Below, piece after piece: positions 23,501 through 34,971 of a stretch of 64,000 nt of DNA (its first letter is position 1; each line of letters opens with the position of its first letter). The notes beneath the pieces were generated by a model, which ran no database searches, had not been told where the DNA came from, and was given only the letters and a program-made list of their open reading frames with translations. The stretch comes from Laguncularia racemosa (lineage: Eukaryota > Streptophyta > Magnoliopsida > Myrtales > Combretaceae). The stretch lies in assembly GCA_037954665.1 (NCBI GenBank), contig JBBMOL010000008.1, positions 7,285,559 to 7,349,558 on the forward strand, read 5' to 3'. The position numbers and the translations under genes were made by a program.

Positions 23501-23575
23501 TTATGGAGCCCCTACCAAGTGATACATTCAAAAGACTTAGAGAAATGCTTGGAATGACAAACATTTAAGTTTGAG
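20560..23575 (+). pseudogene. Copia Pol (protease-integrase-RT-RNase H), copy A
   Basis: The protease motif FDSGASNHM is kept near 20590. The pre-integrase and integrase core lies at 20777-21487 with HTDICG and FDQGGKYAS. The third catalytic acid is lost: the usual NG.AERKN reads NGITKRKN (Lys at 21473-21475). The RT region keeps WVYKIERSIDG, LDVKSAFLNG and YVDD (22734-22745); RNase H has GYSDHDYASDQDERKS. Several stops interrupt it, often where Arg or Trp is expected. Confidence 0.8.
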
Positions 23576-23581
23576 GAGGTG

Positions 23582-23870
23582 TGTTGAGAATAAAGCAAAC
23601 TTAAATTAAGGAGTCAAAATTCTATAATTAGCTTAGTAGAAATAAACTTTTGCTAAATGTACAAGAGGCTTATGCTTAGAATGAATTTCAGCCATTCTTA
23701 ATTATAGTATTAGGAGTTATATAAATTTATAGCACAATCTAATTATAAACAATGTGTGAAAATATATATATAAGAAAGTCTTTAAAATATATTTTGAATT
23801 GTAACCCATCTATCCTTTTCTTTCTTGATTAATTTATAGATTTAAGAATTTGTAAATTCTAAATCCAACA
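23582..23870 (+). repeat. 3' LTR of copia copy A
   Basis: 289 bp; it ends TCCAACA and is directly followed by the duplication CGACT. Confidence 0.85.
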
Positions 23871-23875
23871 CGACT

Positions 23876-24140
23876 CTCTCTCTGGCTCCTCAAACATAGC
23901 CGAATCAAATTCTTTCTACTCCCGAAAGACAATGTTTTCACCGACGTCAGCAGTCACAGCTTCAACACGTTGTTCGTGGAGAGCAACGTACCCCATATTC
24001 GGCACGCTGTCGAGAAATTCGTCGAGTCCAACTCACCCCGAGTTGCTGGGTTGCTTCTCGACATATTTTGCACATCCATAATAGATAAGGCCAACGAGTT
24101 TGGTCTCCCTTCCAATACTTTCTTTTGCCATTTAACTAAT
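23876..24140 (+). pseudogene. Truncated UGT gene copy A, 3' part
   Basis: It continues the UGT sequence directly after the copia element and matches residues about 58-145 of the intact gene (FVESNVPHIRHAVEKFVESN, RVAGLLLDIFCTS, EFGLPSNTFF). It contains a small frameshift near the start. Similarity ends near 24140, so the acceptor domain is incomplete and the whole sugar-donor domain with the PSPG box is missing. Confidence 0.85.
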
Positions 24141-24270
24141 GTGTTGAGGATACCCATTAATGTTTTTTCTTTTCTTTGTAGGAAAATGTATTGATGTGGA
24201 CTCCGAATTTACCGTGTATTACATGACCTAAAGATGATTATAAAAGTTAATATTATAGAAATTTCAATGA

Positions 24271-26580
24271 TTATGAACCATGTCTTGAGGACTTTTATTG
24301 GCAAATTTGTGGTTGTCTATTTTGATGATATTCTCATTTACAGCAAGAGTTTGGAAGACCATACATCTCACTTAAGGGATGTTTTGAAAGTGCTTCGAAA
24401 GGAGCAATTATATGCTAACCTCAAAAAGTGCACTTTTTGCATAGACAAACTTTTGTTTCTTGGTTTTATTGTTAGTGCACAGGGAATACAGGTTGATGAA
24501 GAGAAGATTCGTGCGATCCAAGAATGACCTAGTCCAACTAATGTAAGTAATGTGCGGAGTTTCCATGGACTAGCGAGCTTTTACAGGAGGTTTGTGAAGG
24601 ATTTCAGCACCATTGCAGCACTACTTATTGAAGTGATCAAGAAGAACGTGGGGTTCAGATGGGGAGAGCAACAAGAGAAGGCCTTTCAGATGCTTAAAAA
24701 TAAGCTGACTCATGCGCCATTACTTGCTTTATCTGATTTCTCTAAAACCTTTGAAATTGAGTGTGATGCTTCAAGAATAGGTATTGGAGCAGTTCTCATG
24801 CAGGAGAGGAGACCAATTGCATTCTTTAGTGAGAAGCTAAGTGGGGCAACCTTAAACTACCCTACTTATGACAAGGAGCTATATGCATTGGTTCGAGTGC
24901 TGGAAACTTGGCAACACTATCTTTGGCCAAAAGAGTTCGTGATCCACACTGATCATGAATCCTTGAAGTACTTAAAGGGGTAACATAAGCTAAACAAAAG
25001 ACATGCTCTTTGGGTGGAGTTTATCAAAATATTTCCCTATGTCATCCACTACAAGCAAGGTAAAGAAAATGTTGTTGCTGATGCCCTTTCTAGAAGGTAT
25101 GCTCTTATCTCTACTCTTAGTTCTAGATTGCTTAGTTTTGAGCATATTAAAGAATTATATGCTACTGATCGAGATTTTTGTGAAGAGTATGCGCGTTGTG
25201 AGAAGAGTGGTCATGCTAAATTTTATAAGCATGAATGATTCTTGTTTAGGGAGAATAAACTTTGCATTCCAAATTGTTCTTTAAGAGAATTATTAGTGAG
25301 GGAGTCTCATGGAGGAGGTTTAATGGGGCATTTTGGAGTAGCTAAAACCTTAGGGGTTTTGCAGGAACACTTCTATTGGCCTCACATGAATCGCGATGTT
25401 GAGAGGATTTGTGAGCGATGTGTCACTTGTAAGCAAGAAAAATCTAAAGTCCAACCTCATGGACTTTATACCCCACTTCCCAATCCTCATGAGCATTGGG
25501 TAGATATTTCCATGGATTTTGTGTTAGGATTACCCAAATCTAGGTATGGTTGAGACTCTATTTTTGTAGTCGTGGATAGGTTTTCTAAGATGGCACATTT
25601 CATTCCTTGCTACAAAACAGATGATGCTTGCAATATTGTTAATTTTTTCTTTAGGAAAGTTGTGAGATTGCATGGTATGCCTAGAACAATTGTATCGGAT
25701 CGAGATGCTAAGTTCTTGAGCTACTTCTGAAAGACCCTATGGGCTAAGTTAGGAACTAAGCTATTGTTTTCTACTACTTGTCATCCACAGACTAATGGTC
25801 AAATTGAGGTAGTAAATCGAACTTTATCAACTTTGTTAAGGGCAGTCATTAAAAAGAACATTAAAAGTTGAGAGGATTGTTTGCCGCATGTTGAATTTGC
25901 TTATAATCGCACAATGCATTCTGCTACTAAGTTTACTCCTTTTGAAATTGTGTATGGTTTTAATCCACTAACTCCTTTGGATTTATCACCTCTGCCTATT
26001 TCTGAGTATGTTAATCTAGATGGTAAGAAGAAAGTAGAATTTGTTAAACAGATCCATGAGAAGGCAAGGCTAAACATTAGGCGAAGAATAGAGCAGTATG
26101 TGAAACAAGCCAACAAGGGTTGTTGACAAGCTGTCTTTGAACCTGGAGATTGGGTTTGGGTTCACATGCGCAAAGAGCGGTTTCCTGTGCAGCGTCGATC
26201 CAAATTACTTCCTAGAGGCGATGGACCATTTCGAATTCTTGAGCGTATCAATGATAATGCCTACAAGATAGATTTACCAGGTGAGTATCAAGTAAGTGCT
26301 ACTTTTAATGTTACTGATCTGAGTCCTTTTGATGTAGGCAACGATTTGAGGACAGATCCTTTTCCAGAGGAGGGGAATGATGAGAGCCATGATGGGAGCT
26401 AAGTTAGAAGGTGGAATGTGGATCCTCTTGAAGTGCCACTTGGACCGATCACAAGAACTCGAGCGAAACGATTCAAGGAAGTACTGAATGGGCTGATAAA
26501 GGAGATCCAAGAAGTCGGAAAAGAGTGGAGCAACCATGAGAATGACCTCGCATTTGTACAAGTCATTCAAGGAGATCAAA
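24271..26580 (+). pseudogene. Gypsy RT (partial)-RNase H-integrase remnant
   Basis: RT keeps YFDDIL and the thumb [17 protein letters not shown]; RNase H has [18 protein letters not shown] and [18 protein letters not shown]. Integrase has a zinc-binding segment ([10 protein letters not shown]...CVTCKQEKS) and the acids in [15 protein letters not shown] and [11 protein letters not shown]. At least six stops interrupt it, mostly TGA where Trp or Arg is expected. The frame runs past the purine tract into the LTR, where GPITRTRAKRFKEVLNGL is encoded; that layout is known for CRM-type chromoviruses. Confidence 0.8.
26366..26377 (+). other. Polypurine tract of the truncated gypsy
   Basis: AGAGGAGGGGAA directly before the LTR start TGATGAG; it is also part of the coding frame (EEGND). 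Confidence 0.7.
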
Positions 26581-27132
26581 GCTACCGGCCATGACAACGC
26601 TGGCTTAAACGCTGCCAGCCTTGAACCGACTTTGCCATTAGTGCGTGACAGAGGGACTACGCCGGCTTACTACGCCGCCGGCCTATATACCTGGCGTACA
26701 TCCTACGTCGGCTACTACACCGCCTCCTACGCCGCCGGCTTTCATTGCCTGTTTGTTATTTTTCCACGACTTTATGATGTTATGTCATTTTGGGCTTTTG
26801 TTATTACAAGTTGTAAACCCTAATATAACCTGCTAGGGTTGGAAAACAGAAGATAGAACATTTATACAACATTGAATAACACATTTTGAGAGAATTCATC
26901 TCTTGGTTCTCTAAAGAACTTCTCTTGAACTTATCGAGTTTCTTCCGTGGCGTTCAACTAGACTTATCAATCGGTCTTTCATCCCGATTGTGGCGTCAAT
27001 AGAACATACCAAGGTTCTTGCCTCGTTTATAGGCAATGGGTCGCGGTTCCACTTTGATTGTTTGACATCTTGGGTTGCAATTCCGAACGTATTGTTATTG
27101 GGTTTTGTCACACGTGGGCGTGGTTCATATCA
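26378..27132 (+). repeat. 3' LTR of the truncated gypsy
   Basis: 755 bp, TGATGAGAGCC...TTCATATCA. A GC-rich segment at about 26590-26740 holds repeated GCCGGC/CGTCGGC words. With only one LTR present, the boundaries rest on the purine tract and on the junction with block B. Confidence 0.65.
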
Positions 27133-27930
27133 ATCTTCATAGTTTTAAGGACTCATGGGTTTGGGGGCTCGTAGTGACAGTTCTCAATACTGTATTATGT
27201 ATTAAGTATATATATATGGTTTAGTGGGGTCATGAGTACCCCAGTGCTATTTTATGACTTAAATAAAATAATAACCTATTGTATGATTTTTTATGTTTGC
27301 ACTGATGTATGTGATTTAACTTATGCTTGTTTATGTGTATGTGTTTGTAAGTTATATATACTAAGCATTAGCTTACCCCTTGGGAATATATATATATATA
27401 TATATATATTATTTGTAGGTATAGATGAATGTGCTATCCATGATGAGAACCTAGGGTCAAATGAGTTAGAAGGGGATAACGTAGATTTCTTTGATTATTA
27501 TGGTGACTAAGTAAATATTTAGCTTTGAAACCATTGAAGTAGTAATGAGACTTATTTGGATTATAGAGGATTAGAGTATTTAGAATAAATGATATCTAAA
27601 GTATTTTGAGTTGATATATTGAAAGTTTTTGAAAAAGTACGCAAATTGTTAATGGGATTTAATTGAGTCATTTATTATATTGGTAAATCTTATCTTAATT
27701 ATGATTAACATGAAATACAGATTTTATGATAAAAAGTAAAGAGTCGTATACCATAGCTTTTCAAGTTTCAAGATGTTACAAAATATTCACTCCCAATAAT
27801 TGTGACCATGTGTTTCGACCGCAAAACGAGTCACGTATTTTTTTCATCAATTCCTAAGATCCTATTGTATAATTCTGATCAACAGCTCCTGGAAATCATT
27901 CCACTCCTACCGTGACGTGACGTAACCAAC

Positions 27931-28099
27931 ATGAGCGATAACAAAGCAGAGCTTGTACTCGTTCCTTCACCAGGTTTTGGCCACCTCGTATCGACGGTGG
28001 AGTTTACTAAGCGCATGGGTCACCAGGACGACCGTCTTTCTCTAACGGTCCTCATCATGAAGCTCCTTGTTGATAACGAACACAATGACTACATCGACT
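27931..28099 (+). pseudogene. Truncated UGT gene copy B, 5' part
   Basis: ATG and 56 codons nearly identical to copy A (LVLVPSPGFGHLVSTVEFTK...), interrupted by the copia element at 28100 at exactly the same base. Confidence 0.85.
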
Positions 28100-28386
28100 T
28101 GTTGAGAATAAAGCAAATTCAAATTAAGGAATCAAAATTTTATAATTAATTTATCATAAATAATTTTTTTCTAAATGTATAGAAGATTTATGTTTAGAAC
28201 GAATTTCAGCTGTTCTTAATATTGGCGTTTGGAGTTATGTAAATTTATAACACAATTCAATCGTACATAGTTTGTAAAAATATACATAAGAAAGTCTTTG
28301 AAATATATTTTGGATTGAAACACATCTATCCTCTTCTTTCTTGATTAATTTATAGAGTTAGGAATTTATAAATTCTAACTTCAACA
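28100..28386 (+). repeat. 5' LTR of copia copy B
   Basis: 287 bp, near-identical to 19273-19559. Confidence 0.85.
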
Positions 28387-28449
28387 CTTAGTATCAAAGC
28401 TAGTCTGATTTTGTTGAGTTCTCAAAATATCCTCCAACAATTTCGTACA

Positions 28450-29360
28450 ACCACAAGATCCCAAATTAGTGAAAGAGCAATATGAAGAATGGTGTATCCA
28501 AATGAAAGCACTTTTTGGATCACAAGATTTATGGGAAATTGTAGATAAACGATAAGAAAAACCCATAGAAGAACAAAAGGCTACCCTTCCGAAGGAGAAG
28601 GATGAGTTAAAAGAGTTAAAAAAGAAAGAGTAAAGATAAAAGGCATTATTTTTACTATATGCGGGAATAGATCGAGAAACATTTGTAAACATTTCGCATG
28701 CAACCACAAGTAAACTAGCTTGGGATACACTTGCAATGATATTCAAAGGTGTTGAACATGTGAGGCGTATTTGTCTACAATCGCTAAGAGGTGAATTTGA
28801 GGCAACCCAGATTACTCTGCATGATTGCTCATCAATATCAACCAACAAAAGCAAATCAAAGAGCAGATTGAAGATATTAAAGTTATTGAAAAATTACTTT
28901 GATCACTCAATCATAAATTTAATCATATGGTTGCAACCATCAAGGAATCAAATGATATAGAAAAACTTACAATTGAAGAGTTACTTGGATTGCTTCAAGT
29001 GCACGAACAACATATTAAAAAGAATGGTGGTTCTATAGTAGTGGAGCAAGCACTTGAAATGTAATTAATTCTTAATGAGCAAAGAGGTGGACAATGAAGA
29101 GGCAGTAGCCAAGGATGTGGTAGAGGCCGTGGTAATAATGAAACTTGTCGCTAGAATAATAAGAGGAACTATGGTTGTGGTAGAGGATCTGGTTGAGGAG
29201 GGGTTGAGGAGGAAAGATCTCTAATGAATGTGGAAAAGTAAAAGACATTCAATGCTTTAATTGCCAAAAGTATGGGCATTATGCATTTAAGTGCTAGAGC
29301 AAGCCAATAGAGCAAGGAAACCATTTGAATTTCATAGAATCATCAAGAAGTAATGAGGAC
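28450..29360 (+). pseudogene. Copia Gag, copy B
   Basis: The same Gag as in copy A with more breaks; the zinc knuckle region near 29240-29295 still reads CFNCQKYGHYAFKC. Stops occur at about 28550 and 28630 and in the C-terminal part. Confidence 0.75.
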
Positions 29361-29379
29361 GACCTTACATTACTACTAG

Positions 29380-32300
29380 CACATGAAGAAGTTGGTGATC
29401 AACAAAACATGTGGTTCTTTGATTTTGAAGCAAGTAATCACATGTGTTTTTAAAAGGAGTTTTTTCATAGATCTTGATGAAAAGATCCAAGGAAATGTCG
29501 TTTAGGAGATTCATCTAAGCTACAGGTGGTAAGAAAAGGAAAAATAAGAATTTTCCTTAAGAATGGGAAAGAGGAGTTCATCTCTAATGTCTATTATGTA
29601 CCAGAGATGAAAAGTAACATACTAAGTCTTGGGCAACTTTTTGAAAAAGGATATGTTGTGCATATGGAGAGAAATTGTTTACATTTAAAAGAAAATAATG
29701 TAAATTTATTGTGCAAGCAAGAATGGGAAAGAATCACATGTTTTTGCTACATCTTAACACTGAAATACAAAAGTGTTTCTATGGAGCCATTGAAAATGAG
29801 TCATGGAAATGGCACACACACTTTAGACATCTAAATTTTAATGGCGTAAAGCTTCTACACACGAAATATATGATGAAAAGGCTACCGAACATTGAAGTTT
29901 CAAAACATGTATGTGAGATATGTGCACTTGGGAAGCAAGCGATATTTTCATTTCAGAACAGTTCATCATGGAGAGTAAGAGCACCATTAGAGTTGGTATA
30001 TACAGATATATGTGGGCCACTAGAACTAATATCTCTTTGAGGTAATTGTTACTTTATTACCTTTATTGATGATTATTACAAAAAATTATGGGTGTATATG
30101 TTGAAAGAAAAATCTGTAGCATTTTTTACTTTTACACAATCTAAGGCACGGGTGTAGTTACAAAGTGGACATCGGTTGAAAACACTTAGATTTGATCGAG
30201 GTGGTAAATACACCTTAAACATGTTTAAAAATTTCTATAGAAATGAAGGGATTTGTCAATAGTTTATAGTTGCCTATACTCCTCAACAAAATGGCATTGC
30301 TAAAAGGAAGAATTGGACAATTTTAGACATGATAAGGAGCATATTGAAAGAGAGAGAATTTCTAACGCAATTATGGGAAAAAGTCGTTGCATGGATAGCT
30401 TACATTCTAAATAAGTGCCCTACAAAGAGTGTGAAGAATATGACACCCTAAGAAGAATGGAGTGGTGAGAAGTCAAATGTTGAACATATCAAAGTATTTG
30501 GATGCATTGCTTATGCCCAAAATTTTGTGGTAAAAAGGAAGAAGCTAGATGATTGAGGTGAAAAGCATATTTATTGGGTATGGCACACAATCTAAAGCTT
30601 ACAGACTCTATAATCCAATCATAAAAAAATTGATTGAATGTAGAGAGGTAATGTTTAGTGAAGGCGAATCATGGAAATGGGATGATCAAGAAAACATGAA
30701 CGTTGGGGGTGGAAAAGGTTATGTTTGAGGAACACATTAATGAATTCAAGGTGCCAGAGACAATTTTAACCAATGCTCAACCAATGACGCCCTCAACATT
30801 GCACATAAGTTAGAATGCCCCATCTTTACAATGACTAAGCAGTAGCTTATCTTCAGAAGGATCTGCCTCATCTGCACAAACACCTATTAAGACGAGAAGT
30901 CTTAGAGACATCTAGAAGAGACAAAAGAAGTTGATGAAGTAGATTTGTGTTGCTTTTATGCAGATCATGAGCCATCAATTTTGAGGAGGATGTTGGAGAA
31001 GAATCATGGAGGTCTGCTATGAAGGAGGAGATCCACACTATAAGGAAAAACGACACATGGAAACCGGCTACACTCCCTAAAGGATAGGAGGCAATAGGAG
31101 TAAAATGGGTTTACAAGATTGAGAGAAGTGTTGATGGATGAATAGAAAGATATAAAGCAAGGCTTGTAGCAAAAAGCTACAAACAAAAGTCTGGTGTTGT
31201 CTATGAAGAAGTGTTTGCTTTGGTAGCTTGCTTAGATATTGTGAGAGTGATGATATCACTTGCAGCATACCATAAGTGGAAAATATATCAACTTGATGTC
31301 AAGTCTGCATTTCTAAATGGCATTCTTGAAGAAGAGGTCCATGTCTAACAACTAGATGGTTTTTAGATCAAAGGAAAAGAAGATAAAGTGTATCATATGA
31401 AAAAGGCACTTTATGCTCTAAAGCAAGCTCCATGAGCATGGAACACTCACATTGATGGATATTTAACTCAAAATGGATTGATTAAGTGCCCATATGAACA
31501 TACTCTCTGTGTGAAGAAGCAAGGTGATGATGTTCTTATTATTAGCTTGTATGTTGATCTATTGTTCATCGGAAGTAGTCAACGAATGTTCTATGATTTC
31601 AAGGAAGTGAGGTTCAAGGAATTTGAAATGATAGATTGTGGTTTGATGACATTCTTTGTTAGTATAGAAGTGAATCAACACTAAGATGGAATTTTCATAT
31701 TGCAAAAGAAGTATGCAAAGGATGTTCTTAAGAAATTTAGGATGGATTCATGCAATCCAATAAATACTCTCAATGTAATAGGTTTGAAATTATCAAGAAT
31801 TGGATAAGGAAATCTGATTGACTCGACATTATACAAGAGCTTTGTGGGTAGTTTGAGGTACTTGACTATTACAAGGCTTGATATTGTCTTTGGAGTGGGA
31901 CTTGTAAGTAGATTTATGGTGACACCAAGAGAATCTCACTGGAATGCTGCTAAAAGGATCTTGAGGTATATCAAAGGCAACTTACATTATGGATTATTTT
32001 ACACTTATGGGAACAATACAAAACTAGTTGGCTACTCTAATAGTGATTAGGCCGGTGATCAAGATGAGAGGAAGTGTATATAGTAGCCTCATTTGCAATT
32101 TGTGAAACAATATGGTTGAGGAATCTCCTACAATAATTGGGTTATCCACAAGAAGAACAAAATAAAATATTTGTGGATAATAGTTCAACAATTAAACTGG
32201 CCAAGAATCTAGTGCAACATGAAGTAGCAAGCACATTGATACACAATTTCATTTCCTTAGAGATCATGTGAAGCTAGGAATGATCACGTTGAAGTATTGC

Positions 32301-32400
32301 AATACCACCAAGCAAGTTGCTAACATATTTATGAAGCCCCTACCAAGTGATACATTCAAAAGACTTAATGACTTAGAGAAATGCTTGGAATGAAAAAAAT
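29380..32400 (+). pseudogene. Copia Pol, copy B
   Basis: The same gene order as copy A but further decayed. The protease triad reads Asp-Phe-Glu in place of Asp-Ser-Gly (near 29420). The integrase has the same Glu-to-Lys change (NGIAKRKN, Lys 30302-30304). A 3-bp loss turns the RT motif YVDD into YVD-L (31550-31558). Many stops are shared with copy A, so they existed before the duplication. Confidence 0.8.
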
Positions 32401-32417
32401 TTAAGTTTGAGGAAGTG

Positions 32418-32702
32418 TGTTGAGAATAAAGCAAACTTAAATTAAGGAGTCAAAATTCTATAATTAGCTTAGTTGAAATAAACTTTTGCTAAATGTACGA
32501 GAGGCTTATGCTTAGAATGAATTTCAGCCGTTCTTAATTTTAGTTTTAGGAGTTATAAATTTATAGCACAATCTAATTATAAACAACGTGTGAAAATATA
32601 CATAAAAAAGTCTTTAAAATATATTTGAAATTGTAACCCATCTATCCTCTTCTTTCTTGATTAATTTATAGAGTTAAGAATTTGTAAATTCTAAATCCAG
32701 CA
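32418..32702 (+). repeat. 3' LTR of copia copy B
   Basis: 285 bp, ending TCCAGCA, then the duplication CGACT. Confidence 0.85.
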
Positions 32703-32707
32703 CGACT

Positions 32708-32973
32708 GTCTCTCTGGCTCCTCAAACACAGGCCGAATCAAATTCATTCTACTCCCGAAAGACAACGTTTTCACCGACGCCAGCAGTCACGGCTTCAACA
32801 CGTTGTTCGTGGAGAGCAACGTACCCCATATTCGGCACGCTGTCGAGAAATTCGTCGAGTCCAACTCACCCCGAGTTGCTGGGTTGCTTCTCGACATATT
32901 TTGCACATCCATAATAGATAAGGCCAACGAGTTTGGTCTCCCTTCCAATACTTTCTTTTGCCATTTAACTAAT
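32708..32973 (+). pseudogene. Truncated UGT gene copy B, 3' part
   Basis: It continues the UGT frame after the copia and is almost identical to 23876-24140, including the same end point after EFGLPSNTFF. The truncation of the UGT therefore also preceded the duplication. Confidence 0.85.
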
Positions 32974-33106
32974 GTGTTGAGGATACCCATTAATGGTTTT
33001 TCTTTTCTTTGTAGGAAAATGTATTGATGTGGACTCCGAATTTACCGTCTATTACATGACCTAAAGATGATTATAAAAGTTAATGTTATAGAAATTTCAA
33101 TGATTA

Positions 33107-34861
33107 AATGATAAATAGGATGATTTCATCAATAGGATTGTAGAATGGCATGCTAAACTTAAGATTAAGATTACCCAAACAAAATCAAATACCTACATGA
33201 AATAAAAAAAGTAAAATGTAAAACTTGAAGATCCCCCTTTAAATTGAACAAGAACAAAGAAAACCTTGTTTTGTATAGGAAGACAAAGCACAATTGAAAT
33301 GAATAGGCGCATCCAAAAGCTTCAACAAGTTGAGAAGGCTTAAGAAAACGAATATCAGACTAAGGAGATGGAAACAAGCATAAAATTCAAAACTTTGATA
33401 AAAAAGATATGGTGAAATGAGTTGAAACAAAGGAAAAAAAAATGCAAATAGAAAATTTACAGATTTGAAAGAACATCATGATAATGATTGGACGAACACC
33501 TAAACTTAATTGAAAAGATTTTGAAATGGAAAAATAAGAAGAATGCTAGAAGACTTGAGGAAAAAAAGGGTTGAAAAACTTAATTTTGAGAAAAACCAAA
33601 TTTTCATTTTTCAAAACCAAAGAAGTTGGATACGAGTTGATGCTATTATTAGATTTTAATGTTTTAGATATCTTTTCAGTAACGTTTTAGGGCTAATTTG
33701 GTTTGACATAAACACTTTTTTTTTTCTTTTTATTAAACTCTTTGAACCTTTTAACTTGATTAAATAAGCTACAAACTCATTGTGCCACCTCTATCGATTT
33801 GTTCGTCTTCTCTTCATCATCTTTGCCTCTCTCACCACTTTTGGTGAAATTAGGATTTTTCATTGATTTTAGTGAGATTAGGGTTTTATATTTCTTGTTT
33901 GCTCAATAATTTTGGGCAAGGGAAATTTAGAATAGTAGTTAGGGCTTTAATATGTTAATTTTTTTAAAACTAACATAGCTTGTTATTATTAACATGTCAT
34001 TTTTTATTCTAAATAATTCATCGAGATGTTCATTTGGCATTTATTTAGTATACGCATATCAAGTCATGATTGGTTTAAAAATCCATATTGACTAGAGAAT
34101 ATGAATGGAGTTATACTAAATAGCATAGATGATTGTGAAATTGATATTTTAAAAGTTTAAATAATTAATTATAAAAATAGTTATTAATAATCTTATAGCT
34201 TATTGATATAAACATTAATCATGAATCAAATTTCAATTCTCATACATGGTCATAAATGTGCATTAACTCAAATAAAAAGAGAAATATAATATATTATAAA
34301 GAATTTAGAAGCAAAATCAAGATTTTTCAACAAAGATATATGGAACGTTTGAGGTTCCGTTTTCAACTTGTCTTCTGTAAACATTCCATCCATGCACGAA
34401 AGTTAAGAAAAAGACTGACAACCACTCCGACGCCCTTTGAGACATTCCACGCAAAGAAATAATTATATTTGTCCATCACTGGGAAAAATGCTCCTAGACA
34501 GCAAAGCAATGACCTCGTGAATGGTTACACCTTATAATTTTTGTTATAACAGTCATTTAACACATAAAGGGGCTAGAGACAGATACGTACATGGATCGAA
34601 AAAACAAAAAAAAAAAAAAGAAAAGAAAAAGAAAGAGAAAAAAATATTCTACTTTTGAAAAATAATCATAAAAAGATCCTTACAAGAGAAACTCACATCT
34701 CTTTTAAGTAATTCTTGTAAGTATTTAATCTATATTATAAATTGTATAGAGTGTATATTAATATAGAGTTGGACCCAACTCTTTTAATAGATGAACCGGT
34801 ATTAAATCCTTTCTCCATAATAGTCATCAAATTAAAGAACAACTCAAAGAGTTATTTTATT
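33107..34861. other. Upstream region of the intact UGT gene, no gene seen
   Basis: AT-rich sequence without a convincing coding region. It contains a T-rich run near 33716-33728 and an A/G-rich low-complexity tract at about 34598-34651. The last 100 bp before the UGT start resemble the leaders of the truncated copies. Confidence 0.5.
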
Positions 34862-34869
34862 CTATAAAT
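34862..34869 (+). promoter_or_regulatory. Probable TATA box of the UGT gene
   Basis: CTATAAAT about 105 bp before the ATG, the best TATA match at a suitable distance. Confidence 0.4.
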
Positions 34870-34971
34870 TTCAAAACCACATGTTTTGACTGCTAAACGA
34901 CTTACGATGACATTGTAATCTTCTTCAATTCCTCAACTACTGGAAATTATTCCAAACCTATCGTGACCATC

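Larger units (their letters stand above)
19273..23870 (+). mobile_element. Ty1/copia element in UGT copy A
   Basis: It is 4598 bp, with LTRs 19273-19559 and 23582-23870 (TGTTGAGAATAAAGC...AACA) and a target duplication CGACT at 19268-19272 and 23871-23875. A degraded iMet primer site lies at 19561-19573 and a purine tract GAGGAGG just before the 3' LTR. The interior shows gag, protease, integrase, reverse transcriptase and RNase H in copia order, broken by many stops. Confidence 0.9.
18292..24270 (+). repeat. Segmental duplication, copy A
   Basis: About 5.98 kb that matches 27133-33106 in the same orientation and with the same contents: a leader with an (AT)n run, a truncated UGT gene and the copia element inside it. 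The left edge is ATCTTAATAGTTTTAAGG and the right edge AGAAATTTCAATGATT. Divergence is a few percent by eye. Confidence 0.85.
24271..27132 (+). mobile_element. 5'-truncated Ty3/gypsy element between the two duplicated blocks
   Basis: It begins in mid reverse transcriptase ([20 protein letters not shown]) and continues through RNase H and integrase to a 3' LTR at 26378-27132. Gag, protease and the 5' LTR are missing. The left edge joins duplicated block A through a short shared ATGATTATG; the right edge is the LTR end, directly followed by block B. It is closely related in type to the complete element at 54165-61011. Confidence 0.8.
28100..32702 (+). mobile_element. Ty1/copia element in UGT copy B
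   Basis: It is 4603 bp, with LTRs 28100-28386 and 32418-32702 and flanking CGACT at 28095-28099 and 32703-32707, as in copy A. It is thus the same insertion duplicated, not a second one. The primer site (28388-28400) reads TTAGTATCAAAGC. Confidence 0.9.
27133..33106 (+). repeat. Segmental duplication, copy B
   Basis: The second copy of the 5.97 kb block at 18292-24270, with the same contents and order. It continues at the right into unrelated sequence (AATGATAAATAGG). Confidence 0.85.

Noticed and set aside
26536..26836. Overlapping frames in the GC-rich part of the gypsy LTR
   Set aside because: They come from the GCCGGC-rich LTR repeats; no protein similarity.
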